A DNA stretch of 64,000 nt from an uncultured Lachnospiraceae bacterium (GCA_910588215.1 CAJUQJ010000005.1:91477-155476), one strand, 5' to 3'. Positions 52,406 through 61,985 are shown, numbered from the stretch's first letter. Translations and numbers: made by a program. The notes: generated from the letters alone by a model not told the origin.

Positions 52406-54280
52406 ATGTTTAACTTTGAAGAAGAATTGAAGAAATTACCGAATTCTCCCGGCGTATATTTGATGCACGATGCGGGGGATACGATCATCTATGTGGGCAA
52501 GGCAGTCAATCTGCACAGTCGGGTGCGCTCCTACTTCCGTAAGATCGTGGGAAGAGGGCCGCAGATTGACAGGATGGTAGAACAGATCGCTCGGTTTGAA
52601 TATATTGTGACTGATTCCGAGCTGGAGGCGCTGGTCCTGGAGAATAATCTGATCAAAGAGTATAGCCCGAAATACAACACCATGCTGAAGGATGACAAGA
52701 CATACCCCTATATCAAGGTGACTGTGGGGGAAGAGTATCCGCGAATCCTTTTTTCCAGAGAAATGAAAAAAGACCGCTCCAAGTATTTTGGCCCTTATAC
52801 CAGTGCGGCATCGGTGAAAGATACGATAGATCTGATGAATAAGCTGTATCAGTTAAAAACTTGTAACCGAAGACTGCCGCGGGATATCGGCTTGGAACGT
52901 CCCTGCCTGAATTACCATATCAAACAGTGCCTTGCACCATGTCAGGGATATATCAGCAAGGAGGAGTACCGGGAGCGTGTAGAACAGGCGCTGGATTTCC
53001 TGAACGGTAATTATAAGCCGCTCTTGAAGAATCTGGAAGACAAAATGGCCCAGGCTTCCGAGAACCTGGAGTTTGAGGAGGCTATACGGTACAGGGATCT
53101 TTACAACAGTGTGAAGAGCGTGGCGCAGAAACAGAAGATCACGGACAGCAATGGGGAGGATAAGGATATCCTGGCACTGGCCAAGGACGAGACGGATGCC
53201 GTGGTGCAGGTCTTTTTCGTGCGGGACGGCAAGCTGATCGGCAGGGAGCATTTCTATATGACTCATGTGGAAGGGTATGATACGGCGCAGATTCTGCTGG
53301 ACTTCGTGAAGCAGTTTTATGCGGGAACGCCGTTTATCCCACGGGAATTGATGCTGCAGGAAGAGATCGCAGATCTGGAGATCCTTGAGAAGTGGCTCAG
53401 CAGCCGTAAGGGCAGTCGGGTCTATCTGCGGGTGCCCAAGAAAGGGGCCAAAGAGAAGCTGGTGGAGCTGGCGGCCCAGAATGCACATCTGGTCCTGAGT
53501 CAGGATAAGGAGCGGATCAAACGGGAGGAAGGAAGAACCATCGGTGCCGTGAAGGAGATTGCGGCGCTGTTGGAACTGGAGCATGTGAGCCGCATGGAGG
53601 CTTTTGATATTTCTAATATCAGCGGTTTTGCCAACGTGGGTTCCATGGTGGTCTTTGAAAAGGGGAAGGCGAAACGCAGTGATTACCGCAAATTCCGGAT
53701 TCAGTCTGTGTCCGGGCCGGACGATTACGCCTGTATGAAAGAAGTGCTGACCAGGCGGTTTCTCCACGGCATGGAGGAGAAAGAAGAACTGGACAGGAAG
53801 GAGATCGGCCATGAGCTTGGAAGTTTTACGAAGTTCCCGGATCTTCTGTTGATGGACGGCGGCAGAGGGCAAGTGAACATTGCTTTGCAGGTGATGGAGG
53901 AGCTGCATCTGGATATTCCTGTCTGCGGTATGGTGAAAGACGATAACCACCGCACGAGAGGATTGTATTACCGGAATGTGGAGATTCCTATAGACACGCA
54001 CTCGGAAGGCTTTAAACTGATCACCCGGATTCAGGATGAGGCGCACCGCTTTGCCATCGAGTATCATCGGTCGCTGCGCTCCAAGGCGCAGGTGAAGTCG
54101 GTGCTGGATGAAATCCCGGGTGTAGGACCGGCCAGGCGCAAGGCGCTGATGCGGCATTTCGGTTCTATCAATGAGGTCAGGGAGGCGTCCGTGGAGCAGC
54201 TGTGTGAAGTGCCGGAGATCCCGGAGCATATCGCTCGGCAGATCTATGCGTTTTTCCGTGAGGATGGTTTGCAGAGGTAA
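52406..54280 (+). CDS. uvrC: Excinuclease ABC subunit C
   Basis: UvrC, 624 aa, the dual endonuclease of nucleotide excision repair. The N-terminal GIY-YIG domain is [19 protein letters not shown] with Arg and Glu downstream; the UVR motif lies at [22 protein letters not shown]; the RNase H-like C-terminal nuclease starts FDISNISG and contains LLMDGGRGQ; tandem helix-hairpin-helix motifs close the protein ([18 protein letters not shown]). Full length. uvrA and uvrB are not in the window. It starts with a plain ATG without a strong Shine-Dalgarno and ends before a structured spacer. Confidence 0.96.
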   Translation: MFNFEEELKKLPNSPGVYLMHDAGDTIIYVGKAVNLHSRVRSYFRKIVGRGPQIDRMVEQIARFEYIVTDSELEALVLENNLIKEYSPKYNTMLKDDKTYPYIKVTVGEEYPRILFSREMKKDRSKYFGPYTSAASVKDTIDLMNKLYQLKTCNRRLPRDIGLERPCLNYHIKQCLAPCQGYISKEEYRERVEQALDFLNGNYKPLLKNLEDKMAQASENLEFEEAIRYRDLYNSVKSVAQKQKITDSNGEDKDILALAKDETDAVVQVFFVRDGKLIGREHFYMTHVEGYDTAQILLDFVKQFYAGTPFIPRELMLQEEIADLEILEKWLSSRKGSRVYLRVPKKGAKEKLVELAAQNAHLVLSQDKERIKREEGRTIGAVKEIAALLELEHVSRMEAFDISNISGFANVGSMVVFEKGKAKRSDYRKFRIQSVSGPDDYACMKEVLTRRFLHGMEEKEELDRKEIGHELGSFTKFPDLLLMDGGRGQVNIALQVMEELHLDIPVCGMVKDDNHRTRGLYYRNVEIPIDTHSEGFKLITRIQDEAHRFAIEYHRSLRSKAQVKSVLDEIPGVGPARRKALMRHFGSINEVREASVEQLCEVPEIPEHIARQIYAFFREDGLQR

Positions 54281-54324
54281 CAGTTCAGCCAGGTCTTTGC
54301 ATTTACTGCAAAGGCCGTGAACTG
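54281..54324 (+). terminator. Long stem-loop after uvrC
   Basis: CAGTTCA/TGAACTG outer and CTTTGCA/TGCAAAG inner arms with a TTTAC loop. The stem begins right after the stop codon and is not followed by T-run; it may terminate or protect the uvrC mRNA. Confidence 0.5.
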
Positions 54325-54505
54325 TAACGCATAGTTACTTGCAGAGCCCATAGTTTTATCAGATGAATTGCGAACCTCATCTTTGTATGCTAAAATAGAA
54401 CAGTAAGCCGCGTCTACATTGAAGCATCCCTGCTTAGCGTACTCAGGCTGTTCAGGATGCGTACAGGAAGCGGTAAGTCAGGATACGGGAGGTAAGGAGA
54501 GGGTT

Positions 54506-55441
54506 ATGGCAAGCATCAGTTTGACGAAAGTTATCGAGAAATTTAAATGGGAGAATCTCACGCCGGAGATTGATATTTCCAAGATCAGCGTGATTCAGCC
54601 GGATATCAACAGGCCGGCACTGCAGATCGCGGGTTATTTTGAGCATTTCGAGACGACAAGGCTGCAGATCGTGGGATTTGTGGAATATTCTTATATGAAT
54701 TGCATGGAAGAGGACCGCCAGCGGGAGATTTTTGAGAAACTGCTCAACAATCCGATCCCGGGTATCCTGTTCTGCAGGGAATTACAGCCGAACCCGTTAT
54801 TCCGGGAGATCGCGGTCAAATACGGCGTGCCGATCCTGATGAGTAAGCGTGCCACTTCAGCCTGTATGGCGGAAGTGATCCGCTGGCTGAATGTGAAGCT
54901 GGCACCCTGCATCTCCGTGCACGGCGTCCTGGTGGATGTATACGGAGAGGGTGTGTTGATCACGGGCGAGAGCGGCATCGGTAAATCTGAGGCGGCGCTG
55001 GAACTGATCAAGAGAGGACACCGTCTTGTCACGGATGATGTGGTGGAGATTCGCAGAGTCAGCGAGGATACACTGGTGGGAAGCGCTCCGGATATTACCA
55101 AGCACTTTATCGAGCTGAGGGGTATCGGCATCGTGGACGTGAAATCTTTGTTCGGTGCGTCCAGCGTCAGGGATACGCAGAATATCGATCTGGTCATCCG
55201 ACTGGAGGACTGGGATAAGGATAAAGAGTATGACCGTCTCGGTCTTGAGGAAGAGTATACCGAATATCTGGGCAATAAGGTGGTGTGTCACAACATTCCC
55301 ATCAGACCCGGCCGGAATCTGGCCATCATCTGTGAATCAGCGGCAGTAAACCACCGCCAGAAGAAGATGGGTTACAATGCGGCACAGGAACTGTATAAAC
55401 GTGTGCAGAAGTCTTTGGCAGCCAGACGGGAAGAAGAATAG
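54506..55441 (+). CDS. hprK: HPr kinase/phosphorylase
   Basis: HprK/P, 311 aa. It phosphorylates Ser46 of HPr and of Crh-like proteins in response to glycolytic intermediates and dephosphorylates them with phosphate, the key carbon-catabolite signal of Firmicutes. The P-loop is GESGIGKS at residues 154-161, followed by TDDVVEIRR and the family block RGIGIVDVKSLFGASSVRD. ATG 54506 follows GGTAAGGAGAGGG; an upstream start at 54419 would add 29 non-family residues. It lies near its likely substrate, the HPr-like protein at 59547. Confidence 0.95.
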   Translation: MASISLTKVIEKFKWENLTPEIDISKISVIQPDINRPALQIAGYFEHFETTRLQIVGFVEYSYMNCMEEDRQREIFEKLLNNPIPGILFCRELQPNPLFREIAVKYGVPILMSKRATSACMAEVIRWLNVKLAPCISVHGVLVDVYGEGVLITGESGIGKSEAALELIKRGHRLVTDDVVEIRRVSEDTLVGSAPDITKHFIELRGIGIVDVKSLFGASSVRDTQNIDLVIRLEDWDKDKEYDRLGLEEEYTEYLGNKVVCHNIPIRPGRNLAIICESAAVNHRQKKMGYNAAQELYKRVQKSLAARREEE

Positions 55442-55568
55442 TCTAGACATCAGGAAATGCTAAGGCGGCATGGAACGGTGGTTGAGAACGGAGTATTTTC
55501 TGTGCGGAAGAAGCGTGAAGCATATATAATAGCAATAATATAAACTACAACCAAGGGGGACAAAAGGT

Positions 55569-56507
55569 ATGGCAAACTATGTATTTGGCGTGGACGTAGG
55601 CGGAACGACTGTGAAGTTGGGGCTGTTTGACATCAGCGGTAATCTGTTGGAGAAGTGGGAGATCCCCACCAGAACGGAGAACGGCGGCGTTAATATTCTG
55701 CCCGATGTGGCGGCCAGCGTGCAGGCCAAGATGGAAGAGAAGGCGATCGAGAAAGATGACGTGGCAGGTGTCGGTATCGGTGCACCTGGCCCGGTCGACG
55801 GCAGAGGGATCATCCACAAGGCAGTGAACCTGGGCTGGTCCGAGATGAACCTGAAAAAGGAACTCTCGGAACTGCTCGGCGGTATGCAGGTGGAAGGCGG
55901 CAATGACGCCAATGTGGCGGCGCTGGGTGAGATGTGGAAGGGCGGCGGCCAGGGACATAAGGATCTGGTGGCAGTCACGCTGGGAACCGGCGTAGGCGGC
56001 GGCATCATCATCAACGGCAAAGTCGTGACCGGCTGCAACGGTTCGGGCGGCGAGATTGGTCATATTCATGTGGAAGATAATGAGACGGAGGAATGCGGAT
56101 GCGGCAATTTCGGCTGCTTGGAAGAATATGCTTCTGCTACCGGTATCACCAGACTGGCCAACAGACAATTGAAGGCATGCGATAAGGACAGTGTATTGAG
56201 ACAGGGTAAAGTATCCGCGAAGACGGTGTTTGACGCAGTCAAAGCCGGAGACGAGCTGGCTATTGAGGTGGCGAAGCAGTTTGGCGAATACCTGGGCAAG
56301 GGCCTGGGCGTGATCGCGGGTGTCGTAAATCCGGAAGTATTCGTGATCGGTGGCGGTGTTTCCAAAGCCGGAGAGGTGCTGTTTGACTATATTCGTCCGC
56401 CGTTTGAGCGCACGGTATTCCATGGCTGTAAGGATACGAAGTTCGTACTTGCAACGCTGGGCAACGACGCGGGTATCTATGGCGCGGCAAAGCTTGTACT
56501 GGAGTAA
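55569..56507 (+). CDS. glcK: ROK-family glucokinase
   Basis: Glucokinase of the ROK family, 312 aa. The ATP site is GVDVGGTTVKLGLFD, the sugar-binding and catalytic region includes VEGGNDANVAAL, and the zinc motif is CGCGNFGCLEEYA (Cys-x-Cys-x4-Cys). It phosphorylates glucose to glucose-6-phosphate in the cytosol. It follows hprK by 127 bp and ends before a perfect 30-bp palindrome terminator. The association with hprK matches its role in carbon control. Confidence 0.92.
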   Translation: MANYVFGVDVGGTTVKLGLFDISGNLLEKWEIPTRTENGGVNILPDVAASVQAKMEEKAIEKDDVAGVGIGAPGPVDGRGIIHKAVNLGWSEMNLKKELSELLGGMQVEGGNDANVAALGEMWKGGGQGHKDLVAVTLGTGVGGGIIINGKVVTGCNGSGGEIGHIHVEDNETEECGCGNFGCLEEYASATGITRLANRQLKACDKDSVLRQGKVSAKTVFDAVKAGDELAIEVAKQFGEYLGKGLGVIAGVVNPEVFVIGGGVSKAGEVLFDYIRPPFERTVFHGCKDTKFVLATLGNDAGIYGAAKLVLE

Positions 56508-56559
56508 AAGATAGGGAATATTAAATATACATAATTTTAAGATAAAACTGGGACTCTAT

Positions 56560-56589
56560 AAGAAACGGCAGATATATCTGCCGTTTCTT
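56560..56589 (+). terminator. Perfect 30-bp palindromic terminator
   Basis: AAGAAACGGCAGATA and its exact reverse complement lie back to back (56560-56589), followed by AAGAAAAAGG. It separates glcK from murB; the A-rich flank favours termination on the minus strand as well. Confidence 0.65.
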
Positions 56590-56762
56590 AAGAAAAAGGA
56601 TCAATACCCGCGCCCTGGGGCGTATCAAATGCTTTGCCCAGCTTGGGAGTATTGACTTGTGTCATCCGCAGCTGCATCGGAATATAAATAAAATATAGAA
56701 AATGGCATATCATGTCAGTATCTATAGCAGTAAATTCGAGAAATGGACGGGATGGATGGATA

Positions 56763-57674
56763 GTGAGCGCGTCGATGTATGACTATATGAAAACGGTGAT
56801 TCCAAAAGAGAGGATCTTATTTCACGAACCGATGAGCAAACATACCACTTTTCGGGTGGGAGGAGAGGCGGAATGCTTTATCATGATCCATCGGGAAGAG
56901 GAATTGGTGAAGCTGATCCGGTATCTGAATCAGATTGAGGAAGCGTATTTTATTCTGGGAAACGGAAGCAATCTTCTCGTAGGAGACAAGGGATATCGGG
57001 GAGTTGTACTGAAACTTGACGGGCCTATGGAGGAAATCCAAACGGAAGGGACACTTGTCCGCGCCGGGGCCGGAGCACTGCTTTCCCGGGTGGCGGCCGA
57101 GGCCAAAGACCGGAATTTGAGCGGCATGGAATTTGCGGCAGGCATTCCGGGTAGTATCGGCGGTGCCGTGGTGATGAATGCCGGAGCCTACGGCGGCGAG
57201 ATGAAACAGATCGTTGTGTCCGTTCGAGGGATGGATAAAGAAGGAGAGATTCTGACGCTGGACAATGATACTATGGAATTCGGCTATCGCAGCAGCGCAA
57301 TCCGCAACAGGCCGATCGTTGTGCTGGAGGTAACACTGCAGCTAGCGGAAGGGCATAAAGAGGAGATCGGGGCGAAGATGGAAGAATTGGCGGGGCTTCG
57401 CAGGAGCAAGCAGCCTTTGGAATTTCCAAGTGCTGGCAGTACGTTCAAACGCCCGGAAGGGTATTTTGCGGGTAAGCTGATCATGGATGCCGGGATGCGC
57501 GGCTACAGGATCGGTGGGGCGCAGGTGTCGGAGAAGCATTGTGGGTTTATAGTTAATACCGGACGTGCGACGGCAGCTGATATCCGGGAGCTGATCGAGG
57601 AAGTGCAGGAGCGGGTGCAGACGAGATTCCATGTGACATTGGAACCGGAAGTGGTATTTCTGGGGGACTTTTAA
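56763..57674 (+). CDS. murB: UDP-N-acetylenolpyruvoylglucosamine reductase
   Basis: MurB, the FAD/NADPH enzyme that reduces the enolpyruvyl group of UDP-GlcNAc-enolpyruvate in peptidoglycan precursor synthesis. Motifs: the FAD site KHTTFRVGG, ILGNGSNLLVGD, AAGIPGSIGGAVVMNAGAY and the type II active-site segment PSAGSTFKRP, with EPEVVFLG at the end. About 300 aa, typical. The start is uncertain: GTG 56763 has GGATGG ahead at 8-13 bp; ATG 56775 and ATG 56712 are alternatives. rapZ follows 18 bp later. Confidence 0.93.
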   Translation: MSASMYDYMKTVIPKERILFHEPMSKHTTFRVGGEAECFIMIHREEELVKLIRYLNQIEEAYFILGNGSNLLVGDKGYRGVVLKLDGPMEEIQTEGTLVRAGAGALLSRVAAEAKDRNLSGMEFAAGIPGSIGGAVVMNAGAYGGEMKQIVVSVRGMDKEGEILTLDNDTMEFGYRSSAIRNRPIVVLEVTLQLAEGHKEEIGAKMEELAGLRRSKQPLEFPSAGSTFKRPEGYFAGKLIMDAGMRGYRIGGAQVSEKHCGFIVNTGRATAADIRELIEEVQERVQTRFHVTLEPEVVFLGDF

Positions 57675-57692
57675 TATACGGGAGATAACAGG

Positions 57693-58556
57693 ATGAGATT
57701 TGTGGTAGTGACCGGCATGAGCGGTTCCGGCAAGAGAACCGCCATGAAGATGCTGGAGGATGTGGGATTTTACTGTGTGGATAACCTGCCGGTGCCGCTG
57801 ATCGAGAAATTTGTGGAGTTGATCGCTATGCCGGGCAGCGAGACCACGAAGGTTGCGCTTGGACTGGATGTACGGGCGGATCAACCATTTGGTGATGCAC
57901 AGCGCACGTTGGACAGGCTTAAAGAGAACGGTTATCTTTTTGAGATTCTTTTTATGGATGCGAGCGATCAGGTTCTGCTCAAAAGATATAAGGAGTCGAG
58001 GCGCATGCACCCTCTTTCCCCGAAGGGACGAGTGGAAGAGGGCGTGCACAGAGAGCGGGATATTCTGAAAGAGATCAAGAAAAAGGCCGACTATGTGATC
58101 GATACTTCTAATCTTCTGACGCGGGAATTGAAAGAAGAGATTGACCATATTTTTGTACGTAATGAAGAATATAATTCCCTGATGATCACTGTTTTGTCAT
58201 TTGGGTTTAAGAATGGGATACCGGCGGACGCAGACCTTGTATTTGATGTGAGATTTCTGCCCAACCCGTTCTATATTGATGAGCTTAAGCATAAGACTGG
58301 TAATGATAAAGAGGTACAGGATTACGTGATGAGCTTTCCGGAGGCTTCAGCATTTCTGGAAAAACTGATCGATATGCTGGACTTCCTGATCCCGAATTAT
58401 GTCAAAGAGGGTAAGCATCAGCTGGTGATCGGGATTGGCTGTACGGGTGGTAAGCACAGAAGCGTGACTTTGGCCAATGAACTTTACACAGGAATTAAGG
58501 AACGTGGGAACTACGGTGTTAAGTTGTATCACAGAGATATCAAGCAGGGAGTGTAG
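57693..58556 (+). CDS. rapZ: RapZ/YvcJ family nucleotide-binding protein
   Basis: RapZ/YvcJ family protein, 287 aa. The P-loop is GMSGSGKRT (residues 8-16), where position 15 is Arg instead of the usual Ser or Thr that holds Mg2+. The family-typical DVRADQPF/DRLKENG blocks follow, and the C-terminal GIGCTGGKHRSV is the signature of the YvcJ/RapZ fold that in E. coli binds sRNA and in Bacillus is linked to nucleotides and competence. It is part of the murB-rapZ-whiA-HPr group conserved in Firmicutes. Confidence 0.93.
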   Translation: MRFVVVTGMSGSGKRTAMKMLEDVGFYCVDNLPVPLIEKFVELIAMPGSETTKVALGLDVRADQPFGDAQRTLDRLKENGYLFEILFMDASDQVLLKRYKESRRMHPLSPKGRVEEGVHRERDILKEIKKKADYVIDTSNLLTRELKEEIDHIFVRNEEYNSLMITVLSFGFKNGIPADADLVFDVRFLPNPFYIDELKHKTGNDKEVQDYVMSFPEASAFLEKLIDMLDFLIPNYVKEGKHQLVIGIGCTGGKHRSVTLANELYTGIKERGNYGVKLYHRDIKQGV

Positions 58557-58620
58557 TGAGAGAATATCCTTGGGCGTTTTCTCAGACAAGCTTGGTTGCC
58601 TTTGGATTGGAGGTTAGGGA

Positions 58621-59532
58621 ATGTCTTTTTCCGGAACCGTAAAGGAAGAACTCGCAGCGCATATAGATTCTTCGAGGCACTGTCAACTGGCGGAGCTGGC
58701 GGCGATCCTGCACTTTGGAGGCGGAAGCTGCGAGGACCGGGCCGGATCTCATTTAAGTCTTGAGACAGAAAATGAAGCAGTTATCAGAAAATGCTTTACA
58801 TTATTAGAAAAAACATTTAATATAAATAAAGTTGAGGTACAAAGCAGGGGGCGAATTCTGTTTGACGACAGGATAGAGAATAAAGTGATACAAGCCCTGC
58901 ATCTGGATAAGAGGGAGAATGACAGGATCGTACTGCAGACATCGGTAAACTCTCTCCTGATCAAGAACTCTTGTTGTGCCAGAGCATTTTTGAGAGGGGC
59001 ATTTTTGTGCATCGGTTCCATGAGCGACCCTGAGAAAAGTTATCATCTGGAATTTGTCTGCAGTGCGAAGGAGCAGGCAGAGCAGCTGAAGGCTATTATC
59101 CGGGAATTTCAGATTGATGCCAGGAGTATAAGACGGAAGAAATACGAGGTTGTCTATTTGAAGGAAGGTGCGGGAATTGTAGACCTTCTGAATGTAATGG
59201 GGGCACATATATCTTTGATGAATCTCGAGAATTTAAGGATCGTCAAGGAAATGCGGAACTCCGTTAACAGGCGGGTCAACTGCGAGACTGCAAATATTTC
59301 CAAGACAGTTACAGCAGCATCGAAGCAGATTGAAGATATACTCCTGATCAGAGATAAATACGGCTTTGGGAACCTGCCGGACAATCTGCGGCAGATGGCC
59401 GAGGTGCGGCTGGAATACCCGGATGCTGCGTTGAAGGAACTGGGAAGATATCTGGAGCCGCCCGTAGGGAAGTCGGGTGTTAACCACAGACTGCGTAAAT
59501 TGAGTGAGATTGCCGATAGAATCAGGTTATAA
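58621..59532 (+). CDS. whiA: WhiA sporulation/cell-division DNA-binding protein
   Basis: WhiA, 303 aa. It begins MSFSGTVKEELA, then SRHCQLAELAAILHFGG (LAGLIDADG-like half), with two LAGLIDADG-type repeats, and a C-terminal helix-turn-helix domain containing PDNLRQMAEVRLEYPDA, LKELGRYL and VNHRLRKLSEIA. In Firmicutes WhiA is a DNA-binding protein that affects cell division and chromosome segregation. It starts 64 bp after rapZ and precedes the HPr-like gene by 14 bp. The yvcK/glmR gene, normally between rapZ and whiA in Bacillus, is absent. Confidence 0.94.
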   Translation: MSFSGTVKEELAAHIDSSRHCQLAELAAILHFGGGSCEDRAGSHLSLETENEAVIRKCFTLLEKTFNINKVEVQSRGRILFDDRIENKVIQALHLDKRENDRIVLQTSVNSLLIKNSCCARAFLRGAFLCIGSMSDPEKSYHLEFVCSAKEQAEQLKAIIREFQIDARSIRRKKYEVVYLKEGAGIVDLLNVMGAHISLMNLENLRIVKEMRNSVNRRVNCETANISKTVTAASKQIEDILLIRDKYGFGNLPDNLRQMAEVRLEYPDAALKELGRYLEPPVGKSGVNHRLRKLSEIADRIRL

Positions 59533-59546
59533 AGGAGGGAGAAAGT

Positions 59547-59801
59547 ATGATTCAAAAATCAATCCAGATTAAGCTGGAGGAAGGACTGGAGGCCAGGCCG
59601 GTCGCGATGCTCGTGCAGGTAGCTAGCCAGTTTGAGAGTACGGTGTACATCAATTCTGAAGACCGGAAAGTCAACGCAAAGAGTATCATGGGGATGATGA
59701 GCCTTGGACTTGCCAGCGGAGAGGAAGTAACTGTTGTTGCGGACGGTAATGATGAGGATACCGCGGTTGTGGAGATTGAGAAATTCTTAAGCGGAAACTG
59801 A
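59547..59801 (+). CDS. crh: Crh-like HPr family protein lacking His15
   Basis: An 84-residue HPr-fold protein. The phosphocarrier site that reads GLHARP in HPr is GLEARP here: residue 15 is Glu, so it cannot accept phosphate from enzyme I. Ser46 is retained in AKSIMG (residue 46 exactly), the target of HprK. This is the situation of Bacillus Crh (Gln15), which acts only in catabolite repression together with CcpA. Its position directly after whiA is also that of crh in Bacillus. Good ribosome site (AAAGGAGGG). A terminator follows. Confidence 0.9.
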   Translation: MIQKSIQIKLEEGLEARPVAMLVQVASQFESTVYINSEDRKVNAKSIMGMMSLGLASGEEVTVVADGNDEDTAVVEIEKFLSGN

Positions 59802-59845
59802 ACAGACCGGACTACGTACATGACATTTAGATAAGGCAGAATATA

Positions 59846-59879
59846 AAAGAGATTTCTGTAGAGGGAAGTCTCTTTTTTG
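59846..59879 (+). terminator. Intrinsic terminator after the rapZ-whiA-crh group
   Basis: AAAGAGATTTC pairs with GGAAGTCTCTTT (one bulge), followed by TTTTTT-type run to 59879. Confidence 0.75.
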
Positions 59880-59908
59880 TTTTTTACACTTTTTTAACTT
59901 TGTCATAA

Positions 59909-59937
59909 TTGAAATTTGCAGACTACTCTATTAAAAT
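59909..59937 (+). promoter_or_regulatory. Promoter of the lipid kinase gene
   Basis: TTGAAA (59909-59914), 17-bp spacer, TAAAAT (59932-59937), 41 bp before the ATG at 59978. Confidence 0.5.
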
Positions 59938-59977
59938 AGTAGATAGATATAGGATATGTTTATGGAGGGCGGTAGTT

Positions 59978-60880
59978 ATGGGCCAGAGAATGCTTTTTGT
60001 ATACAATCCGAGAGCGGGGAAAGCGCAGATTCGCAGTAATCTGTTGGACATCATAGATATCTTCGTGAAAGCCGGGTACGAAGTCACTGCCTATCCGACG
60101 CAGGCTACGGGAGACGCGATCAAAGCGGTGAAAGAGCGGCAGGGCAGCTATGATATGGTAGCCTGCTGCGGCGGGGACGGTACGCTGGATGAAGTGGTGA
60201 ACGGGATGATGCAGTGCGAGGAGAAACTACCGGTAGGCTATATCCCGGCCGGCAGCACCAACGATTTCGCCAATAGCCTGAAGATTCCCAAGAACATGAT
60301 CAAGGCGGCGGATATGGTCGTGAACGGCGTAAATTATGCCTGCGATATCGGTTGGTTTAACAGTGACAATTTTATCTATGTGGCGGCCTTCGGTATTTTT
60401 ACAGATGTGTCCTACGGGACGAAGCAGGATGTAAAGAATGTTCTGGGACATGCCGCCTATCTGCTGGAAGGTGTGAAGCGGCTGCCTTCCGTGCGGGCCT
60501 GCCCGCTTAAGATCACATGCAATGAGGATGTGATCGAAGGGGAATTTCTTTTTGGAATGGTTACAAATTCCTATTCTGTGGGTGGATTCCGGGGCATTAC
60601 AGGTCAGGATATTTTGCTGGATGACGGTTTGTTTGAAGTGACGCTGATCCGCAAACCTGCAAACCCGCTGGAGTTGAACAATATCATCATGGCACTGGTG
60701 GATAAACGGGTAAAATCAGAGTATATCCATACGTATAAGTCCTCAAAGCTGGTCGTGGAAAGTGAAGTGCCTCTTGCCTGGTCGCTGGATGGGGAGTTTG
60801 GCGGCGAACATTGCCGGGCCGTGCTCACGAATGAACGGCAGGCGCTGCAGATCAGGATATCGAAGGACTATTTGATGTAA
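59978..60880 (+). CDS. Diacylglycerol kinase-like lipid kinase (DagK/YegS family)
   Basis: A 300-residue lipid kinase. ATP-binding signature CCGGDGTLDEVVNGMM, with NPRAGKA at the N-terminus and GYIPAGSTNDFANSL, the second family block. It would phosphorylate diacylglycerol or a related lipid at the membrane for recycling into phospholipid or lipoteichoic acid turnover. ATG 59978 follows GGAGGGCGG; an in-frame start 23 codons upstream lies in the promoter region. Its C-terminal beta domain ends with VPLAWSLDGEFGGEH, as usual. The lipid specificity is not known. Confidence 0.9.
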   Translation: MGQRMLFVYNPRAGKAQIRSNLLDIIDIFVKAGYEVTAYPTQATGDAIKAVKERQGSYDMVACCGGDGTLDEVVNGMMQCEEKLPVGYIPAGSTNDFANSLKIPKNMIKAADMVVNGVNYACDIGWFNSDNFIYVAAFGIFTDVSYGTKQDVKNVLGHAAYLLEGVKRLPSVRACPLKITCNEDVIEGEFLFGMVTNSYSVGGFRGITGQDILLDDGLFEVTLIRKPANPLELNNIIMALVDKRVKSEYIHTYKSSKLVVESEVPLAWSLDGEFGGEHCRAVLTNERQALQIRISKDYLM

Positions 60881-60925
60881 CAAGCCGCACTGTTATGTTT
60901 TGGGCATATTTTCCAGAGAATCTAT

Positions 60926-60954
60926 TTGCGTATAAACAGGCTTTGGGTTATAAT
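60926..60954 (+). promoter_or_regulatory. Promoter of fba
   Basis: TTGCGT (60926-60931), 17-bp spacer, TATAAT (60949-60954). The strong -10 fits a highly expressed glycolytic gene; ATG is at 61017. Confidence 0.65.
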
Positions 60955-61016
60955 AAATGCAGTAGTTTTCACCCGGTCTTGTGCCGGTCAAAATATTAAG
61001 AAAGGTGGTAAGGACA

Positions 61017-61985
61017 ATGCCATTAGTAACAACAAAAGAAATGTTTAAGAAGGCATACAATGGCGGTTATGCGGTTGGTGCATTCAATGTTAACAACATG
61101 GAGATCGTTCAGGGTATCACGGAAGCAGCAGGTGAGCTGAACAGCCCGGTTATTCTTCAGGTTTCCAAGGGAGCGCGCGCTTATGCTAACCATACGTATC
61201 TGGTTAAGCTGGTAGAGGCAGCAGCACAGGAGAATCCGCAGATCCCGATCGCTTTACACTTAGATCACGGTGACAGCTTTGAGCTGTGCAAATCCTGTAT
61301 CGACGGCGGTTTCACTTCCGTTATGATCGATGCATCTTCCAAATCTTTTGAAGAGAACATTGCACTGACCAAGCAGGTAGTAGAGTATGCTCATGATAAG
61401 GGCGTAGTAGTTGAGGCTGAGCTTGGTACACTGGCAGGTGTAGAGGATGAAGTAGTTGTAGAGGCTGGTAAAGAGTCCTATACACGTCCGGAAGAAGTAG
61501 AAGAGTTCGTTTCCAGAACAGGATGTGACTCTCTGGCGATCGCGATCGGTACTTCTCACGGTGCATATAAGTTCACGGCAGCTCAGTGTACAAGAAATGC
61601 TGACGGCATCCTTGTTCCGCCGCCGCTCCGTTTCGACGTATTGGAGGAGTGCATTAAGCGTCTGCCTGGTTTCCCGATCGTTCTGCACGGTTCTTCTTCC
61701 GTTCCGCAGGAGTTCGTTAAGATGGTTAACCAGTATGGCGGAGATATGCCTGATGCAGTGGGTATTCCGGAGGAACAGCTTCGTAAGGCAGCTGAACTTG
61801 CAGTATGTAAGATTAATATCGATTCCGATATCCGTCTTGCTATGACAGGTAACATCCGTAAGTACTTCGCAGAGCATCCGGATCATTTTGATCCTCGTCA
61901 GTATCTGAAACCGGCTCGCCAGGCCGTTAAGGATATGGTTGCTCATAAGATCGTTAACGTTCTTGGTTCTGACGGCAAGGCATAA
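61017..61985 (+). CDS. fba: Class II fructose-bisphosphate aldolase
   Basis: Zinc-dependent class II aldolase, 322 aa, splitting fructose-1,6-bisphosphate in glycolysis. Zn and active-site segments: ALHLDHGDSFE (His pair), EAELGTLAG, GTSHGAYKF and VLHGSSSVPQE. ATG 61017 follows AAAGGTGGTAAGG, better than an upstream in-frame start at 60981. Codon usage is strongly biased (GTT, GCT, CGT), as for highly expressed genes, and differs from its neighbours. A strong bidirectional terminator follows. Confidence 0.96.
   Translation: MPLVTTKEMFKKAYNGGYAVGAFNVNNMEIVQGITEAAGELNSPVILQVSKGARAYANHTYLVKLVEAAAQENPQIPIALHLDHGDSFELCKSCIDGGFTSVMIDASSKSFEENIALTKQVVEYAHDKGVVVEAELGTLAGVEDEVVVEAGKESYTRPEEVEEFVSRTGCDSLAIAIGTSHGAYKFTAAQCTRNADGILVPPPLRFDVLEECIKRLPGFPIVLHGSSSVPQEFVKMVNQYGGDMPDAVGIPEEQLRKAAELAVCKINIDSDIRLAMTGNIRKYFAEHPDHFDPRQYLKPARQAVKDMVAHKIVNVLGSDGKA

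Noticed and set aside
52853..54229. 458-codon minus-strand frame opposite uvrC
   Set aside because: Antisense to conserved UvrC; no domain and no start signal.
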